From Mycobacterium sp. URHB0044 (lineage in GTDB: Bacteria > Actinomycetota > Actinomycetes > Mycobacteriales > Mycobacteriaceae), in NCBI RefSeq assembly GCF_000620625.1, contig NZ_JIAW01000014.1:162000-225999 (forward strand): a stretch of DNA of 64,000 nt, in the 5' to 3' direction. Positions within the stretch are counted from its first letter, which is position 1. Each line of letters opens with the position of its first letter. Position numbers and translations under genes: made by a program. This document shows, piece after piece, positions 56,948 through 64,000 of this stretch. The notes beneath the pieces are model-generated. The model saw nothing but the letters and a program-made list of their open reading frames with translations. It made no database searches and was not told where the DNA came from.

Positions 56948-57721
56948 GTGAAGATCTCGGGCAACACCATCTTCATTCCCGGCTCGACCAGCGGCATCGG
57001 CCTGGCTCTGGCTCTGGCGCTGCAGGCCAAGGACAACACCGTGATCGTCGGAGGTCGACGCAAGGAGCTGCTCGACGAGATCGCGGCCAGACACCCGGAT
57101 CTGGGCACCGTGCAGATCGACGCGAACGACCCTGTCAGCATCGACGCGGCGGCGCAGAAGGTTCTGGTGAACTATCCGGAGCTCAATGTTCTGATCCCGA
57201 TGGCGGGCATCATGCAGATCGAGGACTGGCACCGGCCCGAATCGTTTCTCGAATCCGCGGAAGCCGTGATCAGCACCAACGTGCTTGGTCCCATCCGTCT
57301 GATCGCCGCGTTCATCGAACACCTGCAGGCTCGACCCGCGGCCACCATCATCACGGTGTCGTCGGGACTCGCGTTCGCGCCGCTGAAGGTCACGCCAAGC
57401 TACAACGCATCCAAGGCCGCGATCCACATGCTCACCGAATCGCTCCGACTGCAACTCGCCGACACCAACGTCGAGTTCAAGGAACTCGAGCCGCCATCCG
57501 TCGCCACCGACCTACTACCCGGCCAGCGCGAGAGCGAGTTCGCGATGCCGCTCGATGAGTTCGTCGCCGAGGTGGTGGCGATACTGGAGAATGACCCCGC
57601 CGCCAAGGAGATTCAGGTCGAACGGGTGAAGTTCCTTCGCTACGGCGAAGCGCGCGGCGACTACGACCAGGTCGTGACGATGTTGAATGCGGCCGATCCG
57701 CATGCCGGTAGTGACCGCTAG
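56948..57721 (+). CDS. SDR oxidoreductase (DltE-like)
   Basis: A 257-residue short-chain dehydrogenase with a variant cofactor motif PGSTSGIGLA (about 11-20), NVLGPI, catalytic serines in TVSSGLAFAP and YNASK as the YxxxK motif (about 151-155). The long EFKELEPPSVATDLLPGQ stretch after the active site is typical of the DltE group of atypical SDRs. The substrate is unknown. The GTG at 56948 has AAAGG eight bases upstream; an ATG 18 bases earlier is possible. It overlaps the convergent S51 peptidase gene by four bases. Confidence 0.75.
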   Translation: MKISGNTIFIPGSTSGIGLALALALQAKDNTVIVGGRRKELLDEIAARHPDLGTVQIDANDPVSIDAAAQKVLVNYPELNVLIPMAGIMQIEDWHRPESFLESAEAVISTNVLGPIRLIAAFIEHLQARPAATIITVSSGLAFAPLKVTPSYNASKAAIHMLTESLRLQLADTNVEFKELEPPSVATDLLPGQRESEFAMPLDEFVAEVVAILENDPAAKEIQVERVKFLRYGEARGDYDQVVTMLNAADPHAGSDR

Positions 57722-58446
57722 AGCGCCGTCGTGTCGAGCCGTACCTCGGTTGCGGTGCCGTCGGCGTCGGACGAAATGAAATACGCTGCAGCATCGGGCT
57801 TCTCGGCGACCGCCTCGACGTAGGTGGTGCCTCGGTACAGCACGCCGACGCCGTCGTCGGTGGCGTAGCCGGCGGGGAGGGCTCCGTCGGCGATCAGACG
57901 CTGGAACAGTGGCCGCCGCTCCGGCTCGGAGTCGTAGTGCACTCCGTTGGAATGGGGGATCAGGCCGAGCCCGTTGGTGACGGGGCGCAATCGTGGACCG
58001 AACGAGTCGGTGGTCCCGCCGATGTGCCAGCAGATCGACCCAGCTGACACGCCTGTGAGCACTACTCCCGCTTCCCATGCCGCTCGCATGGCGGCGTCGA
58101 CACCGTGCAAGCGCCACATGGCCAGAAGGCCGGCGACGCTCCCCCCGGCGACCCAGATCACGTCCTGGTCGAGCAAGTGAGCGGTGATGTCCTCGACGTT
58201 GGGCATCGGGAACAACGACACGTGCGAGCCGGCAATCCCGCGTTGTTGCGCTGCCGCGTAGAGGTTGTACAGGACCGTTGGATTGTCACCCTGGGCCGTG
58301 GCGAGGAAACACATCCGCGGCGGACGCCCGGACACCCCGGAGAGTTCGATCGCATATTCCGTCAACGCACTGAATTCCCACCGCAACCGGCGTCCAGGGA
58401 CGATTCCTCCGCTGGTCGCCAAGATCGTCGGTGAGTCGGCTGGCAT
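57718..58446 (-). CDS. Peptidase S51 family (dipeptidase E / cyanophycinase-like)
   Basis: A 242-residue protein with the class I glutaminase-like fold of S51: the nucleophile elbow is TGVSAGSICW with Ser134, preceded by IWVAGGSVAGLLAMW, which matches the family's GGG/GGS strand. It would hydrolyse Asp-X dipeptides or related acidic peptides in the cytoplasm. It starts with ATG and has no signal peptide. Its neighbour on the right, the nucleotidyltransferase, is in the same orientation 18 bases upstream, so cotranscription is plausible. Confidence 0.8.
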   Translation of the reverse strand: MPADSPTILATSGGIVPGRRLRWEFSALTEYAIELSGVSGRPPRMCFLATAQGDNPTVLYNLYAAAQQRGIAGSHVSLFPMPNVEDITAHLLDQDVIWVAGGSVAGLLAMWRLHGVDAAMRAAWEAGVVLTGVSAGSICWHIGGTTDSFGPRLRPVTNGLGLIPHSNGVHYDSEPERRPLFQRLIADGALPAGYATDDGVGVLYRGTTYVEAVAEKPDAAAYFISSDADGTATEVRLDTTAL

Positions 58447-58464
58447 CAGACCAACCTAGCTGGG

Positions 58465-59076
58465 TCATTCGGTCAGTGCTTCGATCCATGGATGGCCAGG
58501 GTGGACTCGAGCCAGCCAGCCGATCAGTCGTGAGCGTCGTGTCTCGTCCATCGCGGGCACGACACGCTGGAAGTCAGCGATGTCCTTCTCGCGCAGGTGC
58601 TTGGCCTTGAACAGGAGCACTACTTCGGGGGCTGCGTACGGGATGCCCTCGCTGTTGTGAAGGATCAGCTCGCTGTAGGGAAGGGTTATCGATGTGTCGC
58701 GTCGGCACACCCAATGGTGGCCGACGTACGGTTCGCGAAACACGTCGACGCGATAACGCCCAGTTCTTGGTTCGCGTAGCCATGTCTGATGTTGGCTCGC
58801 AAACTGCTCGGGGAACGGCCAGACGTGACCGTCTCCTACGACGTCCCATTCGAAGTCGGGAAATGCCTGCATGACGTCGCCGAATAATGCAGCCGATACG
58901 CCGATCTCGAGATCGGCGTGTTCGCGGGCAGCATCGCCGGTGAACAACTCCAGCGCCCATCCGGCCGCGACGTACCACGGCGCGGTGACTTTCGACAGGC
59001 GCCGCGCGACCTCGCTGGGCGTCCACGCGTCCCAGAGTTCGTTGATCTCGGCGTCGGTGAGTTCACGTCCGGTCAT
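58465..59076 (-). CDS. Nucleotidyltransferase-fold protein (LinB/ANT2''-like)
   Basis: A 203-residue protein resembling the aminoglycoside/lincosamide nucleotidyltransferase family: WYVAAGWALELF is followed by REHADLEIGV, where HADLE (53-57) takes the place of the metal-binding HxDxD/E pair, and the later YRVDVFREPY supplies the third acidic residue. AAPEVVLLFKAKHLREKD is typical of this family. Most members are of unknown function; resistance should not be assumed. The ATG overlaps the AraC-type stop by four bases, so it is coupled to that regulator. Confidence 0.72.
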   Translation of the reverse strand: MTGRELTDAEINELWDAWTPSEVARRLSKVTAPWYVAAGWALELFTGDAAREHADLEIGVSAALFGDVMQAFPDFEWDVVGDGHVWPFPEQFASQHQTWLREPRTGRYRVDVFREPYVGHHWVCRRDTSITLPYSELILHNSEGIPYAAPEVVLLFKAKHLREKDIADFQRVVPAMDETRRSRLIGWLARVHPGHPWIEALTE

Positions 59077-60077
59077 GGTGTCTGTCTGTTGCGGCGGTAG
59101 GCGGTCGGGGTCGTGTCGAACCAGCGTCTGCAGGATCGGGTGAGCACACTTTGTTCGGCGTAGCCGAGTTGGCGACACACCTGGTTGAGACTGAGGTCGG
59201 TGTCGAGCAGTAGCCGGTGAGCGATGTCGCGGCGGGTCTGATCGAGCAGCTCGGCGAAGCTGGTCCCTTCGGCGGCCAGCCGGCGGCGCAGCGCTTTGGG
59301 ATGGAGGCCGAATTGGCGCGCGGCCATCTCGGCGGTGAGGTCCCCGGTGGGCAGCAGTTGGCGGACAACGCTGCGCAAGGTGTCGGCCAGACCGCGGGTC
59401 TGCTGGCCGACGGTGTTGGACAAGTAGTTCAGGGCGAGTTGGTGGGCGAGGGTGTCGTGGGTGAGTGGTCGCTGAAGATCGGTGGCGCGCATGCTGAATC
59501 CGGCGATCGGCTCGTTGAACTGTGGTGGGCAGCCGAAGTAGCGGCGATAGTCGGCGTTGGTGCTCAGCGCGGGGTGGGGCAGATGCACGGCCACCGCTCG
59601 GTAGGTGGTGCCCAAAAACAGCTGCAGCATCCGCACCGTGACACCAAGAGCCAGTTCGACTGCTTGGGCTTGCGGGGGTGGCGGGTTGAGCAGGAAGTCG
59701 AATTCGAACCGGGCCAGCGCGGGGTCGGGATGGGGACAGATGCGGGTGGCGATCCCGGGGCTGTAGGCGTCCATGTAGGTATCGAGTATGGCGAAGGCGT
59801 CGGCGACGGTGGCAGCGGTGCGGGCCGCGAGACCGACTGGTCCGAGGATGTCGACGCTTTGGCGCAGTGCGAGCTGACGGCCGAAATCGGCCACGTTGAG
59901 AACCACGGCCGCGTCCTCCACGGCGGCAATGGCGCTGCGCAGTGGGATGAATCGGTCACGAGCTCCGACATCCTCGGCATCGATGTTGGCCAATGCCAGG
60001 ACCTCACTGGGGTTGCCGCCGAGGGCGGTCACGAGTGGCGAGAACCCCGTTAGCGACGAGCCCCGCACCAACAACAT
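59073..60077 (-). CDS. AraC-family transcriptional regulator
   Basis: A 334-residue regulator with the N-terminal arabinose-binding-like domain (PF12625 style: LVRGSSLTGFSPLVTALGGN) and a C-terminal AraC DNA-binding domain with MAARQFGLHPKALRRRLAAE and LNQVCRQLGYAEQSVLTRSC, then RRWFDTTPTAYRR. The first in-frame start is 20 codons further upstream (60137); the ATG at 60077 is preferred because the conserved LVRGSSLTGF should be near the N-terminus. An ATG at 60104 is also possible. It is coupled to the nucleotidyltransferase gene and divergent from the DUF1254 lipoprotein. Confidence 0.78.
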   Translation of the reverse strand: MLLVRGSSLTGFSPLVTALGGNPSEVLALANIDAEDVGARDRFIPLRSAIAAVEDAAVVLNVADFGRQLALRQSVDILGPVGLAARTAATVADAFAILDTYMDAYSPGIATRICPHPDPALARFEFDFLLNPPPPQAQAVELALGVTVRMLQLFLGTTYRAVAVHLPHPALSTNADYRRYFGCPPQFNEPIAGFSMRATDLQRPLTHDTLAHQLALNYLSNTVGQQTRGLADTLRSVVRQLLPTGDLTAEMAARQFGLHPKALRRRLAAEGTSFAELLDQTRRDIAHRLLLDTDLSLNQVCRQLGYAEQSVLTRSCRRWFDTTPTAYRRNRQTP

Positions 60078-60241
60078 GTCCACCACAGTCAAGAAGATGT
60101 CCATAAATGTCAAGACGACCATCGGGGTGGACGGCAAGGATGGTCGGGGCCCCGTTCACCGCCGACGGTGACATGGCAAGGGCCGGTCTATTTCGACGAG
60201 CCCGGTGCGACGAGCCGGGCGGTCCAACCGAAGGGTCCGAG

Positions 60242-61675
60242 TTGAAGCTTTCTGGTGCGTGGTGGCGGTGGCCGAGTGTGGTTGCCGTAGTGGCGATGTC
60301 GGCGGCGATGTCGGCGTGCAGTGACAGTGGCGCATCCGACGACGATGGTGAGGTGAGCATGGAGCAGGTCCGAGCGATCGCAAAACAGGCATACGTCTAC
60401 GGCTTCCCTATGGTCGACAACTACCGCATCCAGTATTCGTACTTCGTCGACAAGCAGGGCGCGAACTACAAGGGCGCGTGGAATCAGATCCACAATCTGG
60501 GCCGTGTGGCCACACCCGCCGACACCGCCATCCAGACTCCCAACTCCGATACGCCCTACTCCTTCATCGGTGCCGACCTACGGGCCGAGCCACTGGTGCT
60601 CACCATCCCGCGCATCGAGGCGGACCGCTACTTCTCGGTGCAGTTCATTGACGCCTACACCTACAACTTCGCCTACGTCGGCAGCCGCACCACGGGCAAT
60701 GGCGGCGGCAAGTATCTGCTCGCCGGACCGAGCTGGCACGGCGAGAAACCTGCTGGCATCACCGAAGTCATCCAGTCCAACACCGAGTTTGCGTTCGTCG
60801 CCTACCGCACTCAGTTGTTCAGTCCCGACGATCTCGACAACGTCAAGAAGGTCCAGGCCGGCTACCAAGTTCAGCCCTTGTCGGCGTTCCTGAACCGGCC
60901 GCTGCCTGCCACACCGCCGACGATCGACTTCGTCAAGCCCCTGACGCCCGACGAAGAGAAGACCTCACCGCAGTTCTTCGACATCCTGAACTTCACGCTG
61001 CGCTACGCCCCAACGCTGCCCATGGACGAGGACCTGCGGGCCCGCTTCGCCACCATCGGCATTGGACCCGACGGCAGCTTTGACGCCGACACGCTCACAT
61101 CCGAGATGCGCACCGCCATCGAGGGCGGAATGGCCGACGCCTGGGCAGAATTCGACACCCTGCAGAAGGACAAGATCAACACCGGGAAGGTCACTACCGC
61201 CGATCTCTTCGGCAGCCCCGAGGAGATCGGCGACAACTACCTCTACCGTATGGCCGGCGCGGTGCTCGGAATCTACGGCAACACTGCGCAAGAAGCGATC
61301 TACCCGTTCCTCCCGAACGACTCGACCCGCGCAACGCTGAACGGGGCCAACAACTACACCTTCCGGTTCCCGCCCGGGCAGCTGCCCCCTGTCAACGCGT
61401 TCTGGTCGCTGACCATGTACAAGCTGCCGGAAAGCCTGTTGGTGGCGAACCCCATTGACCGGTACCTGATCAACTCGCCGATGCTGCCTGATCTCAAGGC
61501 CGACGCTGACGGTGGCTACACCCTGTACGTCCAGAGCGAATCACCCGGTCTGGAGAAGGAATCCAACTGGCTGCCCGCGCCGGACGGTCCGTTCCAGCTA
61601 CTCCTGCGGCTGTACTGGCCGAAAGAGGAAGCGCTAGACGGCAACTGGCAAGCGCCCAAGCCGGAGAAGATTTAG
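60242..61675 (+). CDS. DUF1254/DUF1214 exported lipoprotein
   Basis: A 477-residue protein. A hydrophobic N-terminus (PSVVAVVAMSAAMSAC) ends at a lipobox-like MSAC, so it is probably membrane-anchored outside. DUF1254 (AKQAYVYGFPMVDNYRIQYS, NQIHNLGRVATPADTAIQTP, NSDTPYS) is followed by DUF1214 (AFWSLTMYKLPESLLVANP, RYLINSPM). The function is unknown; family members are found in environmental bacteria near stress and degradation genes. The TTG at 60242 follows GAAGGG; an ATG at 60173 would place the signal peptide too far from the N-terminus. Confidence 0.78.
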   Translation: MKLSGAWWRWPSVVAVVAMSAAMSACSDSGASDDDGEVSMEQVRAIAKQAYVYGFPMVDNYRIQYSYFVDKQGANYKGAWNQIHNLGRVATPADTAIQTPNSDTPYSFIGADLRAEPLVLTIPRIEADRYFSVQFIDAYTYNFAYVGSRTTGNGGGKYLLAGPSWHGEKPAGITEVIQSNTEFAFVAYRTQLFSPDDLDNVKKVQAGYQVQPLSAFLNRPLPATPPTIDFVKPLTPDEEKTSPQFFDILNFTLRYAPTLPMDEDLRARFATIGIGPDGSFDADTLTSEMRTAIEGGMADAWAEFDTLQKDKINTGKVTTADLFGSPEEIGDNYLYRMAGAVLGIYGNTAQEAIYPFLPNDSTRATLNGANNYTFRFPPGQLPPVNAFWSLTMYKLPESLLVANPIDRYLINSPMLPDLKADADGGYTLYVQSESPGLEKESNWLPAPDGPFQLLLRLYWPKEEALDGNWQAPKPEKI

Positions 61676-61720
61676 CGTCCGTCCCGGCTTGTGCCCGCGA
61701 ACGTTTCCATGATTGGTGGC

Positions 61721-62478
61721 ATGAAAACGAGGGCCCATCTCCAGGACGGCTATGACGTTCGCTTCGATTGGGGCTCGGTGGGGCTGAAACCCTCGGCGCA
61801 GTAGCAGATCTCGCCGTGATGGTCGACGTGTTGTCATTTACCACCGCCGTTTCGGTCGCGGCCGATAAGGGCATCGACGTGTACCCATATCGTTGGCAGG
61901 ATCGCGAAAGCGCGCTTCGCTTCGCGTCAGATCGGGACGCAGTCTTGGCGGTGGGTAGATCGCGCGCTGCGTCTGGAGACGTGACTTTGTCACCCGAATC
62001 GATCCGCCATGCCGGCTTCATCGCTCGACTGGTGCTGCCATCGCCAAACGGCTCTACCATCGCTGTCACGCTTGGCGCGGCGCACGGGCCGCAGGTGGTC
62101 GCCGGGTGCTTGCGCAACACCAGGGCCGTTGCAGAGTGGATCGGGCGACACCTTCCGCGGCATGCGACGATCGCGGTGATCGCCGCCGGTGAAATCCGCT
62201 CGGACGCGAGCCTGAGCCCCGCAGTCGAAGATCTGTGGGGCGCAGGGGCGCTCATAGAACTACTGGCGGCCGACGGGCGCAGCATCTCACCCGAATCGGG
62301 AGCCGCCCTCGCAGCGTGGAGTGCCGTGGCGCCGTCGGTCCAGACGCTGCTGATTGATTGCGTATCGGGTCGAGAGCTGAGCGAGCTCGGCTTCGAGACC
62401 GATGTGTCGGTCGCGGCCGAGCTCGACCAGAGCCGTTCCGTTCCGGTACTCCAAGGCGACTGCTTCGTAGCTGAGTAG
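61721..62478 (+). pseudogene. ComB-like 2-phosphosulfolactate phosphatase, probable one-base frameshift near the start
   Basis: The main open frame (from about 61780) matches the ComB family: VMVDVLSFTTAVSVAADKGI, LVLPSPNGSTIAVTLGA and VVAGCLRNTRAVAEW. The expected N-terminus, HLQDGYDVRFDWGSVG, is present but in the neighbouring frame, opened by the ATG at 61721 and closed by TAG at 61802. Joining the two needs one extra base near the G-run at 61780-61783. So the gene is either a recent pseudogene, a sequencing error, or starts at an internal TTG (61768) without its first strand. ComB acts in coenzyme M synthesis in archaea; the role in actinobacteria is unclear. Confidence 0.68.
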
Positions 62479-62770
62479 CGTGGGCCTCGTCGAAACGCCC
62501 CGTACCTCGGGAAGGTAAAGCCCTCGAGTGGATCTCGAGCCTGAAGTCCGCACGGCTACCGGAACCGTGTGTGGTCGATGGGAGAACTCCGTCGCGGTCT
62601 TCAGGGTATCCCCAACGCGCAGGCACCATTCGGCTTCTGACGATTCACCGCTCCCGTTCCGGTAGGCCGGTGAGACGGCGTCCGCGACGCATCCGAGTCT
62701 CGAACGAATTACGCGATGCCCGAACCCGTTTGCTTCGATCCGGTGTTGATCAGGACCGGTGGCGACCAAC
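62479..62770. other. Intergenic stretch without a recognised gene
   Basis: 292 bases between the ComB-like gene and the HNH gene, whose stops converge. Short open frames occur on both strands but lack a credible start context or family resemblance. The only structure noticed is CTCGAG-N5-CTCGAG at 62523-62539, possibly part of a terminator. Confidence 0.5.
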
Positions 62771-64000
62771 CTAGTTGTTGGTGGGTGGTGGTTTGGGTTG
62801 GTATGGGGTGTACCACCACCAGTCGGCGCGTTCGCCGGTCGGCCCCTTGCAGGGTGGAACATCAGGCGGGGGTGTCGTGGGCGGACGGGCTAGCGATCCC
62901 GAACTCATCGGTCGGCCGCGACTGTCGGTGACGACGAGATCCTGGGCGGGTCCGGTGATGGTGACGACCCCGCGATGGTGGGCCCGGTGATGGTAAGGGC
63001 AGACCAGCACCAGGTTCTCCAACTCGGTAAGACCGCCATCCTCCCAATGGATTATGTGGTGAGCCTGCAGACCACGGGTGGCCCCGCAGCCGGGGACCAC
63101 GCAGCAGCGATCTCGGTGCTCCAGCGCGCGGCGCAGCCGGCGGCTGATCTGGCGGGTCTCGCGCCCGGATCCGATGACCTGGCCGTCGCGTTCGAACCAC
63201 ACCTCGCAGGTCGCGTCGCAGGTCAGGTATTGGCGGTCGGCGTCCGTGAGTAGCGGCCCCAGGTGCAGTGCTGCGATGCGGCTCTCGAGGTCGACGTGCA
63301 CGACCACGGTGGTGTGCTGCCCGTGCGGGCGGCGAGCCACGTCGGCGTCCCAACCCGCTTTGACCACGCTCATGACCGCATCGACGGTGTTCGGGAACGG
63401 CGGCGCCTGCTCGGACGCCCCGTCTGCGTCTGCGTCTGCGTAGCCGTCGGTATCACGGTCATCGTCGGGGTCGTGGTGGTGTTTCCAGTCGGTGATCAGC
63501 GCGTCGCGATGCGAGTCCACCGCAGCATCGAAGATCGCAGCCTCCTCATGCGGCAGGGTGAGCCGATAGGTGGTGGACTGCTCGTCGGAGGTCTTGCTGA
63601 ACGAGCGTGGCGGTTCCGGCCGCGGCGGCGGCGCCTCGTCCTCGTCCTCGTCATCGTCAGTCTCGGCCTCAGGTTCGGGTTCGGGTGGCGGTTGCAGCTT
63701 CAGCGCAGTGCTCAACTGGTTCACCGTCGCTGACGCAGCCAGATTCGCGAAGTGCTGATCGGATCCCTCGGGTGCCCGCTTGGCGATCACCCCGACCTGA
63801 TCCAACGAGAATCGGCCCTCCCGCATCCCCGCCGCACACTGAGGGAACTCCTCGAGCCGGCGCGCGACGGCGACGATCTTTTGCGCCGTGTGCGGTGACA
63901 CCCCGGTCTTCCAGGCCACCAACGCCGCAACCGAACTACACCCCGTAGCACCCCACAACCCGTCGCGGTCGATCTCGGCGACGACCTCCACCAGCCGACC
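62771..64000 (-). CDS. DUF222 / 13E12-type HNH endonuclease protein, 5' end outside the window
   Basis: About 410 residues are visible; the frame is still open at the right edge, so the N-terminus is missing. The DUF222 region (GVSPHTAQKIVAVARRLEEF, REGRFSLDQVGVIAKRAPEG) precedes an acidic low-complexity insert (ETDDDEDEDEAPPP). The C-terminal HNH module has CVVPGCGATRGLQAHHIIHW and ENLVLVCPYHHRAHH, with the zinc cysteines and the catalytic histidines. These 13E12-repeat proteins are multicopy in mycobacteria and are probably nucleases of mobile or repetitive origin; the physiological role is unknown. Confidence 0.88.
   Translation of the reverse strand, partial: GRLVEVVAEIDRDGLWGATGCSSVAALVAWKTGVSPHTAQKIVAVARRLEEFPQCAAGMREGRFSLDQVGVIAKRAPEGSDQHFANLAASATVNQLSTALKLQPPPEPEPEAETDDDEDEDEAPPPRPEPPRSFSKTSDEQSTTYRLTLPHEEAAIFDAAVDSHRDALITDWKHHHDPDDDRDTDGYADADADGASEQAPPFPNTVDAVMSVVKAGWDADVARRPHGQHTTVVVHVDLESRIAALHLGPLLTDADRQYLTCDATCEVWFERDGQVIGSGRETRQISRRLRRALEHRDRCCVVPGCGATRGLQAHHIIHWEDGGLTELENLVLVCPYHHRAHHRGVVTITGPAQDLVVTDSRGRPMSSGSLARPPTTPPPDVPPCKGPTGERADWWWYTPYQPKPPPTNN

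Noticed and set aside
62571..62774. Small plus-strand open frame after the ComB-like gene
   Set aside because: Arg-rich composition, no Shine-Dalgarno sequence, and overlap with the 3' end region of the HNH gene; not supported as a gene.

Overview
The window is high-GC, gene-dense DNA from a mycobacterium, most likely an environmental fast-growing (Mycolicibacterium-type) species. Supporting features are a mycolic-acid methyltransferase, LpqH-type lipoproteins, a DUF732 secreted protein, a PE-PPE-domain hydrolase, a 13E12/DUF222 HNH protein, and the order proX-proV-proW-proZ / glycolipid-binding protein / tyrA / tadA / tRNA-Ser, which matches my memory of the M. tuberculosis Rv3759c-Rv3752c region. 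Accessory catabolic and gas-vesicle genes point away from a host-restricted species.

Layout. 1-5.8 kb: osmoprotectant ABC transporter, tyrA, the tadA pair and tRNA-Ser(CGA). 5.8-13.8 kb: exported alpha/beta hydrolase, arylsulfatase, a two-component system, and MgtC and DUF1622 membrane proteins. 13.8-17.9 kb: a membrane M50 metalloprotease with an N-terminal PqqD-like region, preceded in the same operon by a repeat protein with a leader-like N-terminus, and divergent from a small secreted two-cysteine protein. 18-28 kb: a Ser/Thr kinase fused to an extracellular solute-binding domain, small regulators, a mycolate-type methyltransferase, a PE-PPE hydrolase, and two LpqH-like lipoproteins beside a haloalkane dehalogenase. 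28-38.7 kb: an atypical tRNA-guanine transglycosylase, a saccharopine-dehydrogenase-like protein with a CoA-transferase, an amino-acid ABC transporter whose binding protein and permease are fused, a large SF2 helicase and GluQRS.

38.8-48.7 kb is a catabolic island. A GntR/UTRA regulator, SDR, APH-type kinase and class III aminotransferase-fold enzyme lie on the minus strand. Divergent from them are an APC permease, a fused large+medium B12-dependent diol dehydratase, its small subunit and a reactivating ATPase. The first set resembles the enzymatic core of the Rhodococcus/Mycobacterium aminoacetone microcompartment pathway, but no shell protein or aldehyde dehydrogenase is present. Both branches would yield propionaldehyde. 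Three TTGG-N5-CCAA-like sites in the two control regions suggest one regulator for both arms.

48.7-54.9 kb: two small membrane paralogues, an acidic repeat protein and an SRPBCC protein lead into a compact actinobacterial gas-vesicle cluster (gvpA-F-G-O-J-L-S-K, without gvpN or gvpC). A perfect CRP-type palindrome and SigF-like promoters lie upstream. 55-64 kb: FAD monooxygenase with divergent TetR and duplicated operators, SDR, S51 peptidase, AraC regulator with nucleotidyltransferase, DUF1254 lipoprotein, a probably frameshifted ComB-like gene, and a partial HNH protein running off the right edge.

All calls come from reading the sequence and remembered family knowledge; no database search was run.
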